A DNA stretch of 64,000 nucleotides from Pochonia chlamydosporia 170. Taxonomy: Eukaryota > Ascomycota > Sordariomycetes > Hypocreales > Clavicipitaceae. The position numbers and the translations under genes are program-made. The DNA is taken from the NCBI RefSeq assembly GCF_001653235.2, contig NC_035794.1, positions 4,030,001-4,094,000 of the forward strand, written 5' to 3'. Under the pieces are notes generated by a model, which was not told where the DNA came from, searched no databases, and saw only the letters and a program-made list of their open reading frames with translations. Positions within the stretch are counted from its first letter, which is position 1, and each line of letters begins with the position of its first letter. Shown here in pieces: positions 35,868 through 47,535 of the stretch.

Positions 35868-38497
35868 ATGGGCTTGAAAGAGCGTATGGTGACCCTGACT
35901 CGGTCGCGCTCCGGGGTCACTCAGGATACCGCAGAGGCCTCTGGTGTGCAGGCTAAGGAGGAGTTGCAGAACTTTCGAAAGCAGCACAAGTGGGATCCTT
36001 TCCTCGACAATGAGAAGCTTGATACCATCGAAAGTGCTCTCCACTCTGACAATGCCGAGAAGGCTTTGGCCGTTGATGAAGCTCTCATCCAAGAGGACTC
36101 TCCGTACCCGGAGGTTCGCTCTTCGGTATGTTTGCAGACAATTATAGTATTCCGCTAGATATTTCCGATTTCTTACAAGTCTCTTACTCCAGGTTCCACC
36201 TACCGATGACCCCGACATGCCTTGTAATACCATACGAGCTTGGTTCTTGGGGGCTGTCCTCTGTACCATCATCGCTGCTTGTAATGTTCTCCTGTCGCTT
36301 CGTCGCCAGTCAGCATCGATTTCCTCGACTGTTGTCCAGCTGATTGCTTATCCGTAAGTCGAGCGACCTTATGAACGATTGATCAATCCCTGAGACTGAC
36401 GACTCCGTCTACAGCATGGGTGTTGGTCTCGCCAAAGTCCTTCCCACTACGGTGTACAAGGTTTTCGGTCACGAATTCACTTTGAATCCTGGTCCCTTCA
36501 ACGTCAAAGAGCACACCATCATCACAATGATGACTGCTGCCGGCTCTTCCATCAGCTATGCCATTGATATTCTCCTTGCTCAGGAAGTCTTTTACGATCA
36601 ACACTTCAAGTGGGGATTCCAGCTACTCCTTATGGTTTCCACCCAGGCAATGGGCTTTGGTGTTGCCGGCATCGCTCGCCGCTTTCTCGTGTGGCCATCA
36701 GCCATGGTGTGGCCAGCAAACTTGGTTACCTGCACCGTGATGCATGCTTTACACAATCACGTACCGGCTGACCCGTCGGTGACTAATGGCTGGAAGATTG
36801 GCCGTTACAAGTTCTTCCTCATCGTCTCGCTGGCCTGCTTTGCTTGGACTTGGATTCCCCAGGTTCTCGCTCAGTTCCTGCAGTACTTTGCCTTTGCCTG
36901 CTGGATTGCTCCCAATAACGTTGTTGTCAACCAGGTCTTTGGCGCGTTTACTGGACTCGGAATAATCCCTATTACCTTCGATTGGCTCACTGTTTCGTCA
37001 TGGTTGGGCAGTCCCTTACAAACTCCTACTTTTGCTATTCTCAATGTTGCCTTTGGCCTTTTCATTTGTGTGGTTGGAGCCGCGGGTCTTGCCTGGGCTG
37101 GCCCAGACTACTACAGATATCTCCCCATTGCGTAAGTCCTTCGAATCACATCGTGTCGTCAACAGTTGAACCTAATCTTGGATTCCAGCGCAAACAAGAA
37201 CTTCGACCGTTACGCCGACAAGTACAATACCAGCCGAATTCTGAACCCAGACTTCACCGTGAATGAAACAGCTTACCAGGAGTATTCACCTATTCTCCTC
37301 GGTGCGACCTTCTCCCTCTCCTACGGCATGGGCTTCGCAGGCTTAATCTCAACCATCATGCATGTCATCGTTTTCTACGGTGGTGACGTTTGGAACCGCA
37401 TCAAGAATTCTAAATACGACGAACCTGATATCCATCTGAAGCTTATGAGAAAGTACAAGGAAGCCCCAGAGTGGTGGTTTGCAGCCATCTTTGCTGTTTC
37501 CTTTGCTTTCGGCATGATTGCCTCTCAGGTCTGGGAGACGCATCTGCCATGGTGGGCATACATTGTTTGCATCCTCATCGGCGCTGTCTTATTTATTCCC
37601 ATCGGTATGGTGCAAGCCATTACGAATCAACAGACTGGTCTCAACATCGTCACAGAGATGATTTTCGGCTATATGTCAGTTACCTCCACAACATGACGGT
37701 TACGCTTTGCAATGACTAATTAGCTTCGCAGGTTGCCAGGTCGTCCCGTTGCCATGATGCTCTTTAAATCCTGGGGTTACATGTTATCCGCCAACGGTCT
37801 CAACTACATCTCCGATATGAAGATCGGTCACTATATGAAGGTCCCTCCCCGTAGCATGTTCGCTGCCCAAGCCTTTGCAGTCATTTGGCTCGCCATTGTG
37901 CAAACCTGCGCGTACAATTTCTTGATTGGAAACATCAAGGGAATTTGTACCGAAGACCAATCTCAGGGCCTGACTTGCCCCAACGCACGCACCTTTTACA
38001 ACGCAAGTGTCATCTGGGGTGTTATTGGACCCAAGCGTGTCTTCGGCCACGGCGGTATCTACTCCTGGATCAACTGGTTCTGGCTCATTGGCGCCGCCCT
38101 GCCCGTTATCCAGTACTATGTCGCTCGCCGATATCCTCGCAGCTTCGCTCGTTTCATCGTCTGGCCAGCCGTGTTTGGTGCAAGCGGTCTCGTTCCCCCT
38201 GCCACCCTCTATTTCCTTACTCCCTGGGTTATTGTCGGTCTCATCTTCAACTGGTACATCCGAAGCCGGTACTTTGGCTGGTGGACTCAGTACAACTATG
38301 TCCTCTCTGGCGCGCTTGATATTGGTTCGCGTATCTGCGTTGTTATCATTGCCCTTGCGCTTGGTTTGGGCAACGTCGCTGACCTGAACTGGTGGGGGAA
38401 CACGGTGCCTTTTGACAATTTGGACTTTGCGGGCAAGGCTGTGACCAAGAAGTTTCACAAGAACGTAACTGAGCCTCTTGGGCCGTCTACTTGGTAG
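35868..38497 (+). CDS. OPT-family oligopeptide transporter
   Basis: Five exons: 35868-36125, 36193-36353, 36415-37131, 37189-37674 and 37732-38497, encoding 795 residues, all in phase. A charged cytoplasmic N-terminus (about 1-85) leads to SPYPEVRSSVPPTDDPDMP and the first helix (TIRAWFLGAVLCTIIAACNV). Family signatures are NPGPFNVKEHTIITMM, the GWEAWG-like region FLVWPSAMVWPANLV, NYISDMKIGHYMKVPPRSMF and the C-terminal FARFIVWPAVFGASGLVPPAT. There are about 14-16 membrane helices, as is usual for this family. It is a proton-coupled plasma-membrane importer of tetra/pentapeptides or related small peptides; the exact substrate is unknown. I use the ATG at 35868; the frame is open upstream but without another ATG. 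The 3' UTR carries a short ATGAAC repeat. Confidence 0.93.
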
Positions 38498-38945
38498 ACA
38501 CTAGCAGTGAGGTCAGGAAGGTTATCTGAGTTGGTGTTGTGGAGGAGCGAAAGATGAACATGAACATGAACATGAACCGAGCCATGTAGCTTACGTTGGA
38601 TCTTGTGTTCTTCGCTTGTATAAAATCTGTTGGACGGGGAGGAAACCAAGATCCGTAATACATTTGCAAACAGTAATGGATATATGTTTGGTACAAAACT
38701 ATTAGTAGATAACAGTTGACATGTCCGCCATGAAGCACAACACATGTACCCTCAAGATGTAGCAAGCCATGACCGTTCTTTATATTTCACATTTCAGTCG
38801 TATTCACTACCAACCATGACCGTGCAGCCCAAACGCCGATGCAACTCATCCGGGTAGATAACCCGTTCTCTGTATCTCATGACAAGAACCCCCCAGCCAT
38901 TTCATGCTATGTATTTGTCCCATTTCATTCTCTTGGGCTCATGTA
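38498..38945. other. 3' region between convergent OPT and SRP54 genes
   Basis: This 448-base stretch separates two convergent genes. It contains four copies of ATGAAC at 38554-38577 and no coding frame with support. Confidence 0.5.
38554..38577. repeat. Microsatellite (ATGAAC) x4
   Basis: Four perfect consecutive hexamers lie in the 3' region of the OPT gene, 57 bases after its stop codon. Confidence 0.9.
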
Positions 38946-40587
38946 TCACCTCCGGCCGCGGCCACCGCTCCCAGGCATACCAGGCATACCTCCACCCATA
39001 CCCATTTGCTTCATCATTGCTTGCATATCCATACCGCCAGGCATGCCACCTCCTCCGCCAAGCATCTTCATGAGGGATCCCATATCAGGCATTCCGCCTG
39101 CACCGCCAGCGCCGCCCATACTCTGGAGACGTTTCTGCATGGCGGCCATTTGTTGAGCTTTGTTGCCGCCGCCCATGGCTTGCTGCGCACGCTGCATGTT
39201 CTTCATATTGCCGCCCATCTTCTTGGCCATACCGGCCATCATGCGCTGCTGAGTAAGGAGGTCTTCTACTTCGCGTACTGACGTTCCTGAACCGCGAGCT
39301 ATTCTGGTCATGCGTGTGGGTTGTTCAATGAGAATCTTGCCGTCCGAGTCGAGTTCTTTGTCGGTCATGGAGTCGCAGATATAAATCATGCGCTTGAGTT
39401 TGGCGCCTCCTTCTTCGTCGTCCATTCCTTGCATCATGTTGCTCATTCCGGGGATCATACCCGCCATTTTCGACAGAGGTCCCATCTTCATGATGTTTGA
39501 CAGTTGATCGCGCAGGTCGCGTACCGTAAAGATACCTTCTTGGATGTGCTTTATGGTGTCCTTTTGGTTGAGATTTAGCGACTGGACGTGCTCGACCAGA
39601 CCGGCCATGTCTCCCATCCCCAAAAGCTTTTGGACGAATTGTTGTGGAGCGAAGCGCTCCAGGTCCAGCATATGCTCACCTGTACCGATGAATACAATCG
39701 GCGTGTGTGTCGCTGCTACGGCGGAAATGGCACCACCACCGTGGGCATGTCCGTCGGTCTTGGTTATGATGATGGCTCCGAAATCAGCTGCCTCTTTGAA
39801 CGCCTTGGCTTGCGACTCGGCCTGTTGACCAATGGAAGCATCGAGCACCATGATGGTTTCGTCAGGGCGAATCGCCGTCTGGATATCAATCATCTCCTGG
39901 AACAGTGCTGACTCTTGGCGATGTCTTCCCGAGGTATCAACAATGATCACATCGAATTTCTCCTTCTTAAACTGCTCGACGCCCGCCCGAGCCACAGCTG
40001 CAGGATCAGTCTCTGTGAGAGAACCGTAGTACGGAATCTTGGCCTTTGTCGCATTCTGCTTCAGCTGGTCAAAAGCGCCCGCTCGGAAAGTATCTGCGCA
40101 CACCAGGCATGCTCGAAACCCTCTCGTTTGGTAGTGTCGCGCGAGCTTCGTACACGTCGTCGTTTTACCAGCACCCTGTAGACCAACAAACATGATGACG
40201 TTTGGTTTACCCTTTTTCGGTTTGAAGGGCTCGGCATGAGGGTCGACTAATTGGACAAGTTCATCGAAGACGGCTTTCTGAATCAGGCGCTTTTTGTTGA
40301 CGGCTGGTGGAAGGTCTTTGAAGTTGACGGTGCTTTTGATAGATTTTCGGAGCTGCATAACAAGTTTGACATTGACATCGGCTTCGAGAAGGGCGGCGCA
40401 AATCTCTTTAAGCATGTTATCGAAGGCCTAGCGAAGTCGGTGGTGGTTAGCTCAATCGAGATTTATCGCTTCAGGCAAATCCATGGAATCAAGACCATTC
40501 GCATCGTACCTTTTCGTCAAGATTCTGGTCCCTCGTCAAATTGGTGACCGCCGCATTGATGCGACGGCCAAGATCTTGAAGAACCAT
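38946..40587 (-). CDS. SRP54: Signal recognition particle 54 kDa GTPase subunit
   Basis: Two exons: 40587-40510 and 40427-38946, encoding 519 residues, normal for fungal SRP54. The N domain opens [16 protein letters not shown]. The G domain has [10 protein letters not shown] at about 108-117 (P-loop), [20 protein letters not shown] (G3) and [12 protein letters not shown] (G4/closing loop). The M domain has [20 protein letters not shown], then a Met/Gly-rich C-terminus ending GRGRR that binds 7S RNA and signal peptides. It targets secretory nascent chains to the ER. The 82-base intron after codon 26 is in phase. It is a housekeeping gene and anchors this part of the window as ordinary chromosomal DNA. 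Confidence 0.97.
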
Positions 40588-41068
40588 GGCGACAAGATGA
40601 TCACGACCTCCTGTCCCGGTTCAGATTGTGGTTTGTGATGGTGTTGAACCATTTGGTGTGGCAAATGCCAACATTATCGCCAATGTGGAGGCGGGGCATT
40701 TGGTGGGCTGTCGGTCACGGCATCAATTTTTACCCGAAAGATGCAGCTACCCTACAGTTTGATGGCCGAGGAGGAATTTCACCTCTCCAGCAATGCAACA
40801 TGAAGTATCATGACTTTGCAACAGGCCGGTCCTGACGGTAAATATTACTCATTCCAGTGTATAAGCTCGAGGCGCACTTAGCACAATGCTATGTTAAGAA
40901 TACCATAAAGAGCTCGCCAGATGCGTGGCTTTGGAGCATTGGCCACTTGCCATTTAACGCATCACATTCCAAAACTTGGGATTACTCCCCGCATATTACA
41001 AAACGAAAGAATCAAGGGCAAGATTTCCTTATTGAAACCCTCAACTATCTGCAAAGACAAACAACTCA
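40588..41068. other. SRP54 promoter and fucosidase 3' region
   Basis: A 481-base stretch that is upstream of SRP54 and downstream of the fucosidase gene, both on the minus strand. No gene is seen; the open frames in it lack motifs. Confidence 0.5.
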
Positions 41069-43676
41069 CTACAGCACCTTGCCATCAACATTGTACAACT
41101 TCACTGGTTTCCCAGAACCAACCAACTTGGCCTTGTTCACTTTGCCATTACCATCCCATTCAAAATCCACGGAATACCCTCCTCGCAGCCTCAAACCCTT
41201 CACACTGCCACCGCCCCAAGTTGCAGGGATGGCTGGACCTAAGATGACCTTCCTCGGCCCTGTCTCTCCATGCTTTTGAGGCAAATCCACCACCAACATA
41301 CTCAGCATGGCACCAGCGAGGCCGAAGTTGGCGTCAATCTGGAACGGCGCACTCAACGCACTGTACATGCTGAAACCATTATTGGCAAAATTCATGTCAA
41401 TAGCATATCGAAGCTCATAGTATGCTTCCTCTGTGTTATTCAGCCTGGCCCAGCAAGCGGCGCGCCACACCTTTTCCCACCCTGAGTTAGCATCATCTGC
41501 ATTTCCAGGGCCGCGAGACTTGAGTGTTTCAGCAACTGCTTTTTGGATAGTGCTGTTGGTGTAACCTCCCTGGAAAGAGGAGATGGAGTATCCCGGATGC
41601 CAGCCTACCAGGTGGGACAGGTGACGATGGGTGTTTTTAGCATCGAAGCCATAGGAGTCGGGGACTTTCCATTCTTTGATGCCACCCCAAGTGGTGAAAT
41701 GCAGACCCTTGTCAAGGGAAGCGAGCTTCGAAGTGACATCATTCTTGAAGGCTGTATCTTGTTCTGATACGAACTCTCCAGAGGCAAGCACAGCTTCAAA
41801 GACCTGATGGATGACTTGTTGGAAATGTGCGCAGCCAAAGGTCGTAGGGCCATGTTCAGGACTATTGCAAGGGTTGACAACAAGTGTGCCGTCCTTGGAG
41901 AACGCATCGTCCTGTAGCTGCGAGAGCCAGAATTGGGCCACACCCTTTATGAGCGGATATCCTTGAGACTTCAACCACGACACGTCGCGGGCGTACTCGA
42001 AGTTGTCCCAGACATGTTGCATCATCCACGCCGCTGATGCCGGGTCTGCGACACCGTTAGTCTACTATAGACGAGATCGAAGTGACATCTAGACGACTTA
42101 CAGTTGGCCCAGGTTGCATCATCTTTCATGGCGGTATGCCCAAAGATGTTCATCTCACTATGTGTTACCCACCCGGACGCGTTATACAATAGCTTTGCTG
42201 TTTCCACACCCCTGGGTACCCATGTGTCCTGCATGTAATTCCACAGAGCAGGCTGGGTCTTGGTCAAGCCTGTCTGGTCGGCGGCCCAGTAGTTCATTTG
42301 TATGTTAATGTTCGCATGGTAGTCAGCGCTCCATGCAGGAGAAAGCTGCTCAGCCCAACGACCTTGCAAATTTGCGGGCAGCGAGTTGTCCCGGGATGAT
42401 GTGATGAGCATGTAGCGAGAGTAGTCAAACAGTAAACCTTCCACAAAGGGATCTCCCTTACCATCTACAGAGTACTGTGAGATCACTGAGGCGGTGTCTT
42501 TCTTCGCGGAACCGTAGGGATCAGGAAGATTAAGACTAAATGTCGAAAATAGTCCCGTATAGTCAGACACGTGCTTTGCTAACAAGTCTTTGAAGCCCGT
42601 CTGGGCAGCTTTTGACACCGACGCCTCAACACCTGGTCCAGGATCTACTCCTTTGAAGCTGTAGTTGTTTTGTGCGTTGCCCTTCTTCTGGTCGTAGTTT
42701 GTGTTGGCACCGAAGACAATCGTCAATGACTTGCTTCCCTTTGCTGGGGTGATGGTCAGAGTTCCGTCATTGGAGCAAGCGGTAGTCGACCCATCGCTGG
42801 CCTTGGCCCTTGCCTCATACTTCATGCCATCTGGAGGACCTAATTGCGTGGTACCGCTGAGCTGAGCGAATCCATTACTGCACGATGCCTTGGCAAGAGA
42901 TGTATCAACGAGTAAATTTTCAAACTTCACTGCGGCTTTGGGCAGAGCAGTGGTTGACGCGATGTTGAACACACAAGCCTGTGCGGGATACGAACAAAAC
43001 AGGTTGGTGGTGAATTTCACGTTGCCAACGGTGTAGGTCGTCTCATAGACACCGCGACTGAGATCCAATGTGCGCTTATAACCGCTGTACGACTTGTCGT
43101 GATCAATGGCAATGCTGATGTTTCCCATGGCGCGGTAAGATCCGTAGTGGCCGCCGCTACCATAGAGGGCGGTTACGTCTAAAGGATGTCAATCCCACTG
43201 ACTGGCTATTTGAAGTGATATTACCTACTTCCGGATCCATTCTCAAATATGAAGCTACGAATCCCTGGGAGAGCATCCGCCTTGGATGAAGATGGATTAC
43301 CTCCGGTATAGTCCTATGTAGGATTCAGTTAACGTCTCTCCCGGAACCTGCGTCAGAGTCTACATACCGAACTTTCAAATGGGCCGCCATTCCACAACGA
43401 GTCTACATTCAACGAAAGCTTCTCCGCACCCGGTGGCCCAAATGGCATTGCTAAAGGAGACCGGTGTTAGCCGCCTGGTATGCATGTTGCAACAGACTGT
43501 TACTGACCTCCTAGTTTGCCATTGCCTAATGGATAAGTCGTTTTCAGAATAGTATCGTCACTTGACTGAGGTGCATATGTCGCTGGCAGCGTTGACCACA
43601 AAGATCTAGCTGATACGAGCGTTGTAGCCTGCAACAAAGCCACCGCGGCCGTCTTCTTGGAGTTGAAATATTCCAT
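41069..43676 (-). CDS. Secreted GH95 alpha-L-fucosidase
   Basis: Five minus-strand exons: 43676-43508, 43450-43368, 43313-43229, 43178-42102 and 42045-41069, encoding 796 residues, the usual length for GH95. A signal peptide ([15 protein letters not shown]) precedes the N-terminal beta domain ([17 protein letters not shown] and [12 protein letters not shown]). Catalytic landmarks of the family are present: Asn402 and Asn404 in [11 protein letters not shown], the general acid Glu535 in [10 protein letters not shown], and Asp709 in [16 protein letters not shown]. It should cleave terminal alpha-L-fucose (1,2-linked or similar) from glycans outside the cell. The neighbours are a XlnR-type activator and a FucP-type permease, which suggests a fucose-use module. 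TATATA at 43755-43760 is a plausible core promoter. Fungal GH95 members can also act on galactosides, so the sugar is likely but not certain. Confidence 0.93.
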
Positions 43677-44568
43677 GATTAAGTTTTGGCCATGCGTGCT
43701 GATGGTCCCATAGAGCTTGTTTTCTTCTGTCTGGGAACAGGCAAAAGGCACTCAATATATACTAGCTCGGGATTCAGGTGCTGTCCATTCAGACTATAGT
43801 AACTATTCGAGTGCCAAGTCAAGCTTAGCATTTGTCGCAACGAGCTCTTGCCTGATTCAACAAAGCCTATTTGGCCGGTTAAGTCGTCAAGGTTAGTTCA
43901 AACCAGTCGGCACTCCTTCAGGGCCAAAGGATTGCAGCGAGCGGAGAAAGTTGGGGAAATACGGAAAATGATCGTCATCAATCTGCACCAATTCATAAGC
44001 CGGGTTGCCAGATGCATTAAAATGCACATAATTGATCCCGTCGGATAATGACTTATGCGCGCCAATTCTCGGTCGAATACACCAAAATTGGTAAACAGAG
44101 GCTTTTCTTGTTTGTATGGCGAAGCCAAGTTCACGAAATATCTAGGGAAATGAGCTTGATCGCGGTGAAGCGTCCAGTGATTTTCAGTCTTGATAGCATT
44201 GAATGCAGGTAATCGCGGCGACGAAGTCAGGCAGAGTATGTAGGTACTTCAAACAACGGATGGGATAGTCAAGTTCGACGTCCCAATTTGAGGATTACCG
44301 TCAAGGGCCATGGTTCCAGTTGCAGTATATTGTCCACGGCTAATTGCATTTGCCGGATTGTCTGGCTTTTACAAGTACTTAGCCCAAGGAGTGATATCGA
44401 TTGAACACTGTACTCCCTCTACTTCAAGCCATCCGCACATTCCGTCAACATAAACTGCTCGATTCTTCGTAACTCATCACTTCCTGGATGACGACAAGAA
44501 AGCTGCTTTATTTAAACACAGTATTGGTGCATGTGCAATTTGTAGGTAATGCATTTTAGGCGGCCGCA
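43677..44568. other. Fucosidase promoter and activator 3' region
   Basis: This 892-base stretch lies between two minus-strand genes. It contains a TATATA element at 43755-43760 about 80 bases before the fucosidase start. No coding frame is supported. The segment from 44569 leftwards ends the activator's last exon, so the 3' untranslated part begins here. Confidence 0.5.
43755..43760 (-). promoter_or_regulatory. TATA box of the GH95 fucosidase gene
   Basis: TATATA on the minus strand lies 79 bases upstream of the ATG at 43676. It is supported by position and sequence only. Confidence 0.45.
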
Positions 44569-47535
44569 CTACAGCGCCAAGCCCTTTGCACCCTTTGTCC
44601 ACCTGTATAGAGACAGAGCCCTGCGTCTTGCTCGATGTTCTTCCCAATTCGTTGTTCCTGTTCCTCGTACACTGTATAACGTGGACCGGACTACTTTTCG
44701 AAAGTTTTTCTACCCGACATTGGATTAGTTTTGCTGGCGAAAAAAAAAAAATGAACTAGGAAAATGGTGAAGACGTACTTGGAATTCAGTGTTCAGCGTA
44801 ACGACACATACTTCATGAGCTCGGATAATGTTTTCGCAAGCTTGCTCCACGGATTCATTGGGTCCAAGCTGTGGCATACGGTCTGCAAAAAGAAGCAGAA
44901 TGAAACTACCTTGAAGAAGGTAGATCCCAAAGAGATAAGACATAAACGTGAGCTCAGGGTCGATAGTAAGAATCGTTGACACAGACTGAGAAGCAGAGAT
45001 GGCATGGGAAGCACATTCGGTAAAGTGTTTTGAAGTGATCCAGTCATCGCCTCCGTCCAACATGGAAATAGCATCCCATTTGCCATGTAAAAGAACGTGC
45101 AGTACATGCAAAATGTGCGTACTGTATGCCATGACTAGTCGAACCTTGGATTGGTCGGCCTCATAGGAAGACGGCGAAATATTGAAACCAGGCGTGGGCA
45201 TGCCGCTCAATAGGTCTCGCCCAGCTTGCCCGGGTATTTGAAAAGCTGTGGAGGCTGGCAAAATGGCGGCATCGCGGCCTAAAGCATCCAGGCTTAGCTC
45301 GTAGTTTGACAGAAGATCCTGTACAACAGAAACAGAATACGTGTCGTCTTGTTGTCCAAGTCGGGGATGCCGACGTCGATGGTGGATTTCGATTATGTCG
45401 CCAAGTATTGCCATCAGTGGCAGGAAGTACTCGAGATAGCCAGTTCCAGTAGCAATTACCGGAGGCCCCATGATTCTTGTAGGAAGTTCCTTGGGCGGTA
45501 TGGCGTCTAGGCTCTCCCAAACACTTTCCGGAAGCGGAGCTGTGGATAGTTAGAAATGTAAGCACAGGGTTGGAAAGAGGGCATTAAATACATACCATAG
45601 ACTTCGCAATATGAATCTGGCATGGACAAAACTGTGTTGAAAGATAGACTCAGGTGTCTGTCAAGGCTGTACAGCAGCCAGAATACCCTTCTGCGTTCTT
45701 CACGGCGCTCAAACTCCACAAATGTTGCATCTGAGCGATCTCTGTGGCAGGAACATAAGGGATTTGCACAAGGCGAAACTGACGCGGGACACCGTTCGTC
45801 TTCTCGGTTCAATTGGAGGGAGAGGGTGAGTCTAACGGCTTTCGACCACCACTTGTAGCAATCAGACTTGAAATCGCTACCAGACACTGCGATGGACAAC
45901 AAGATGAAAGTAAGAACGTCATCTACTCCGCCTGCTGGCTCATTTGCCGCAGTTGTCGTTGGAACAGACGCAGTGTTGCTCCATCCTGGGATAGGAACCT
46001 CATTTTCCGCCCTCAAGCCGCCTGTTCGAATGTTAGTGTTGCATGTGAAGAAGTGTACACATAGATTGGAGCTCATACCGTGGATACGACGCCAGCGATC
46101 CGGGTCTCTCTCGGAAACCAACGACGTTGCCAGATCATACAAGTCGTTCACAACTTTGGCGCGAGTTCCCGGTACATGCAAGAGCATTACATCTGCTGTT
46201 TGGGCAACACACCACAAGATTGTAGCCAACAGAGCAGGTGTAGCATACCTCGGGTTCGTCGGATGCAGAATGGACTTCCTGCGGAAGATGCGCGTCAGAA
46301 TGTATGGTGAAGCGCCTCGGAAAAGCGAGCTCCCTGGATCGGTAAGGAAGATGTCAAGCAGCTCGCATGCCACCGAAGCCGGAAGGATGTTCCGTATGAA
46401 AGGCAAGACTGGGTCAAGGAACCTATAACAACAGTCTTCAGTGGGCGCCTTTTGGAGCAAGTCAGGCGATGGGCCATCTTGGACGGCAGCTGCAGTACTG
46501 AATGACTCCCTCACTACTTCGTTGCTGGCGGCAGATCTGAACGACCCACGATGATCGCGGTTTCGGCGGTACTCATAAGGTCCATTGGCATTTGCTGGAG
46601 ACGGATATCCCGCACTTTCATCTGAGATGAGTGCTTCGGATTCTGGAATATGATTGTCCAAGAATGCTACCGATGATGACCCTGCACGAGGGCGAAACGA
46701 ATGAGACTCGGAGTGGGAGTAGCTTCGTAGGCCGGACTGTATAAGTGATGGGACGGACATGGATGTAGACAGTCGGCGCCTTTTCTCAGAAGGCCTTTGA
46801 CTGCGAGAGGCTACATTCGCGGAAGCAGATACTGGCTGATCATCCTCCACCTGCGAACTCTTATCACCCGGAGAACCGTGCTCTGCTCGTGCGGACAGCG
46901 TTGTAGGTTGCCTGTCCGTAGCCCCCGACCTACTGGAAGGAGATGCTGATGGAGGCGATGATTGAGATGTGAATTCATCATTACGAGTACTCGTATTTTG
47001 AGATACGGGACGCTGTGATTCAGAATGGAACTTCACTGTAGCAGATGCCGGCAGGCGGCCTCGCTTTTTGACCTCCCTGTTATACCGGCAAATATAGCCA
47101 TAGTCTTGGCGAGAGAAGCGTATGTGTCAGTGGTTGAGGGTTCAGTGATGAATGGAGGTGGTCATAACAGAGCAGGGAAATGCAGTTGTTTGCCCAGAAT
47201 GTGGCACGATCTGTGAGAACCATTCGAAATTTACAATTTCAACAAAGAAAAATTAGGGACTGAAACACTGAAGCTCTCACCTTGGCATCTGCGACAGGGA
47301 CTAAGCAGCAGGCACCGATTAGCTTGCGTCTGTGAAATAAAAAGCATGCGAACCATTCTCACCATTCTCCATCACATCGCGTCCGTGACGTGCTGCACTT
47401 GTCACAAGCCCGTCTTGTCCGCTTTCTGGGTCTGGCATGCTCCCGATGAGGGATATCGTCACCTTCTGGGGATTGGCCCGTTTCATCCCCAGATTCCAAC
47501 ATGGAGTCTTGGGTCTGAACATCAGCTTGAGGCAT
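44569..47535 (-). CDS. XlnR/ARA1-family Zn2Cys6 transcriptional activator
   Basis: Six exons: 47535-47363, 47300-47281, 47104-46079, 46021-45596, 45539-44779 and 44709-44569, encoding 848 residues. The zinc cluster is split over three exons, one only 20 bases long: RRACDKCSTSRTRC, then CPCRRCQ, then DYGYICRYNREVKKRGR. The six ligands are Cys 44, 47, 54, 60, 63 and 70, with an extra Cys 58. The regulatory domain (FIRNILPASVACELLDIFL, PALLATILWCVAQTADV, GGVDDVLTFILLSIAVSG, YKWWSKAVRLTLSL, CHRDRSD, ERRRVFWLLYSLDRHLSLSF) matches XlnR/Xyr1/ARA1-type activators of plant-sugar genes. The last exon supplies the conserved tail ending LYRWTKGAKGLAL; without it the frame would end in intron sequence. 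It lies between fucosidase and fucose-type permease genes and probably controls them. Confidence 0.9.

Noticed and set aside
44725..44778. C-terminus of the XlnR-like protein read through into SSFFFFRQQN
   Set aside because: That segment is intron sequence with a long polypyrimidine tract; splicing to 44709 restores the conserved family tail.
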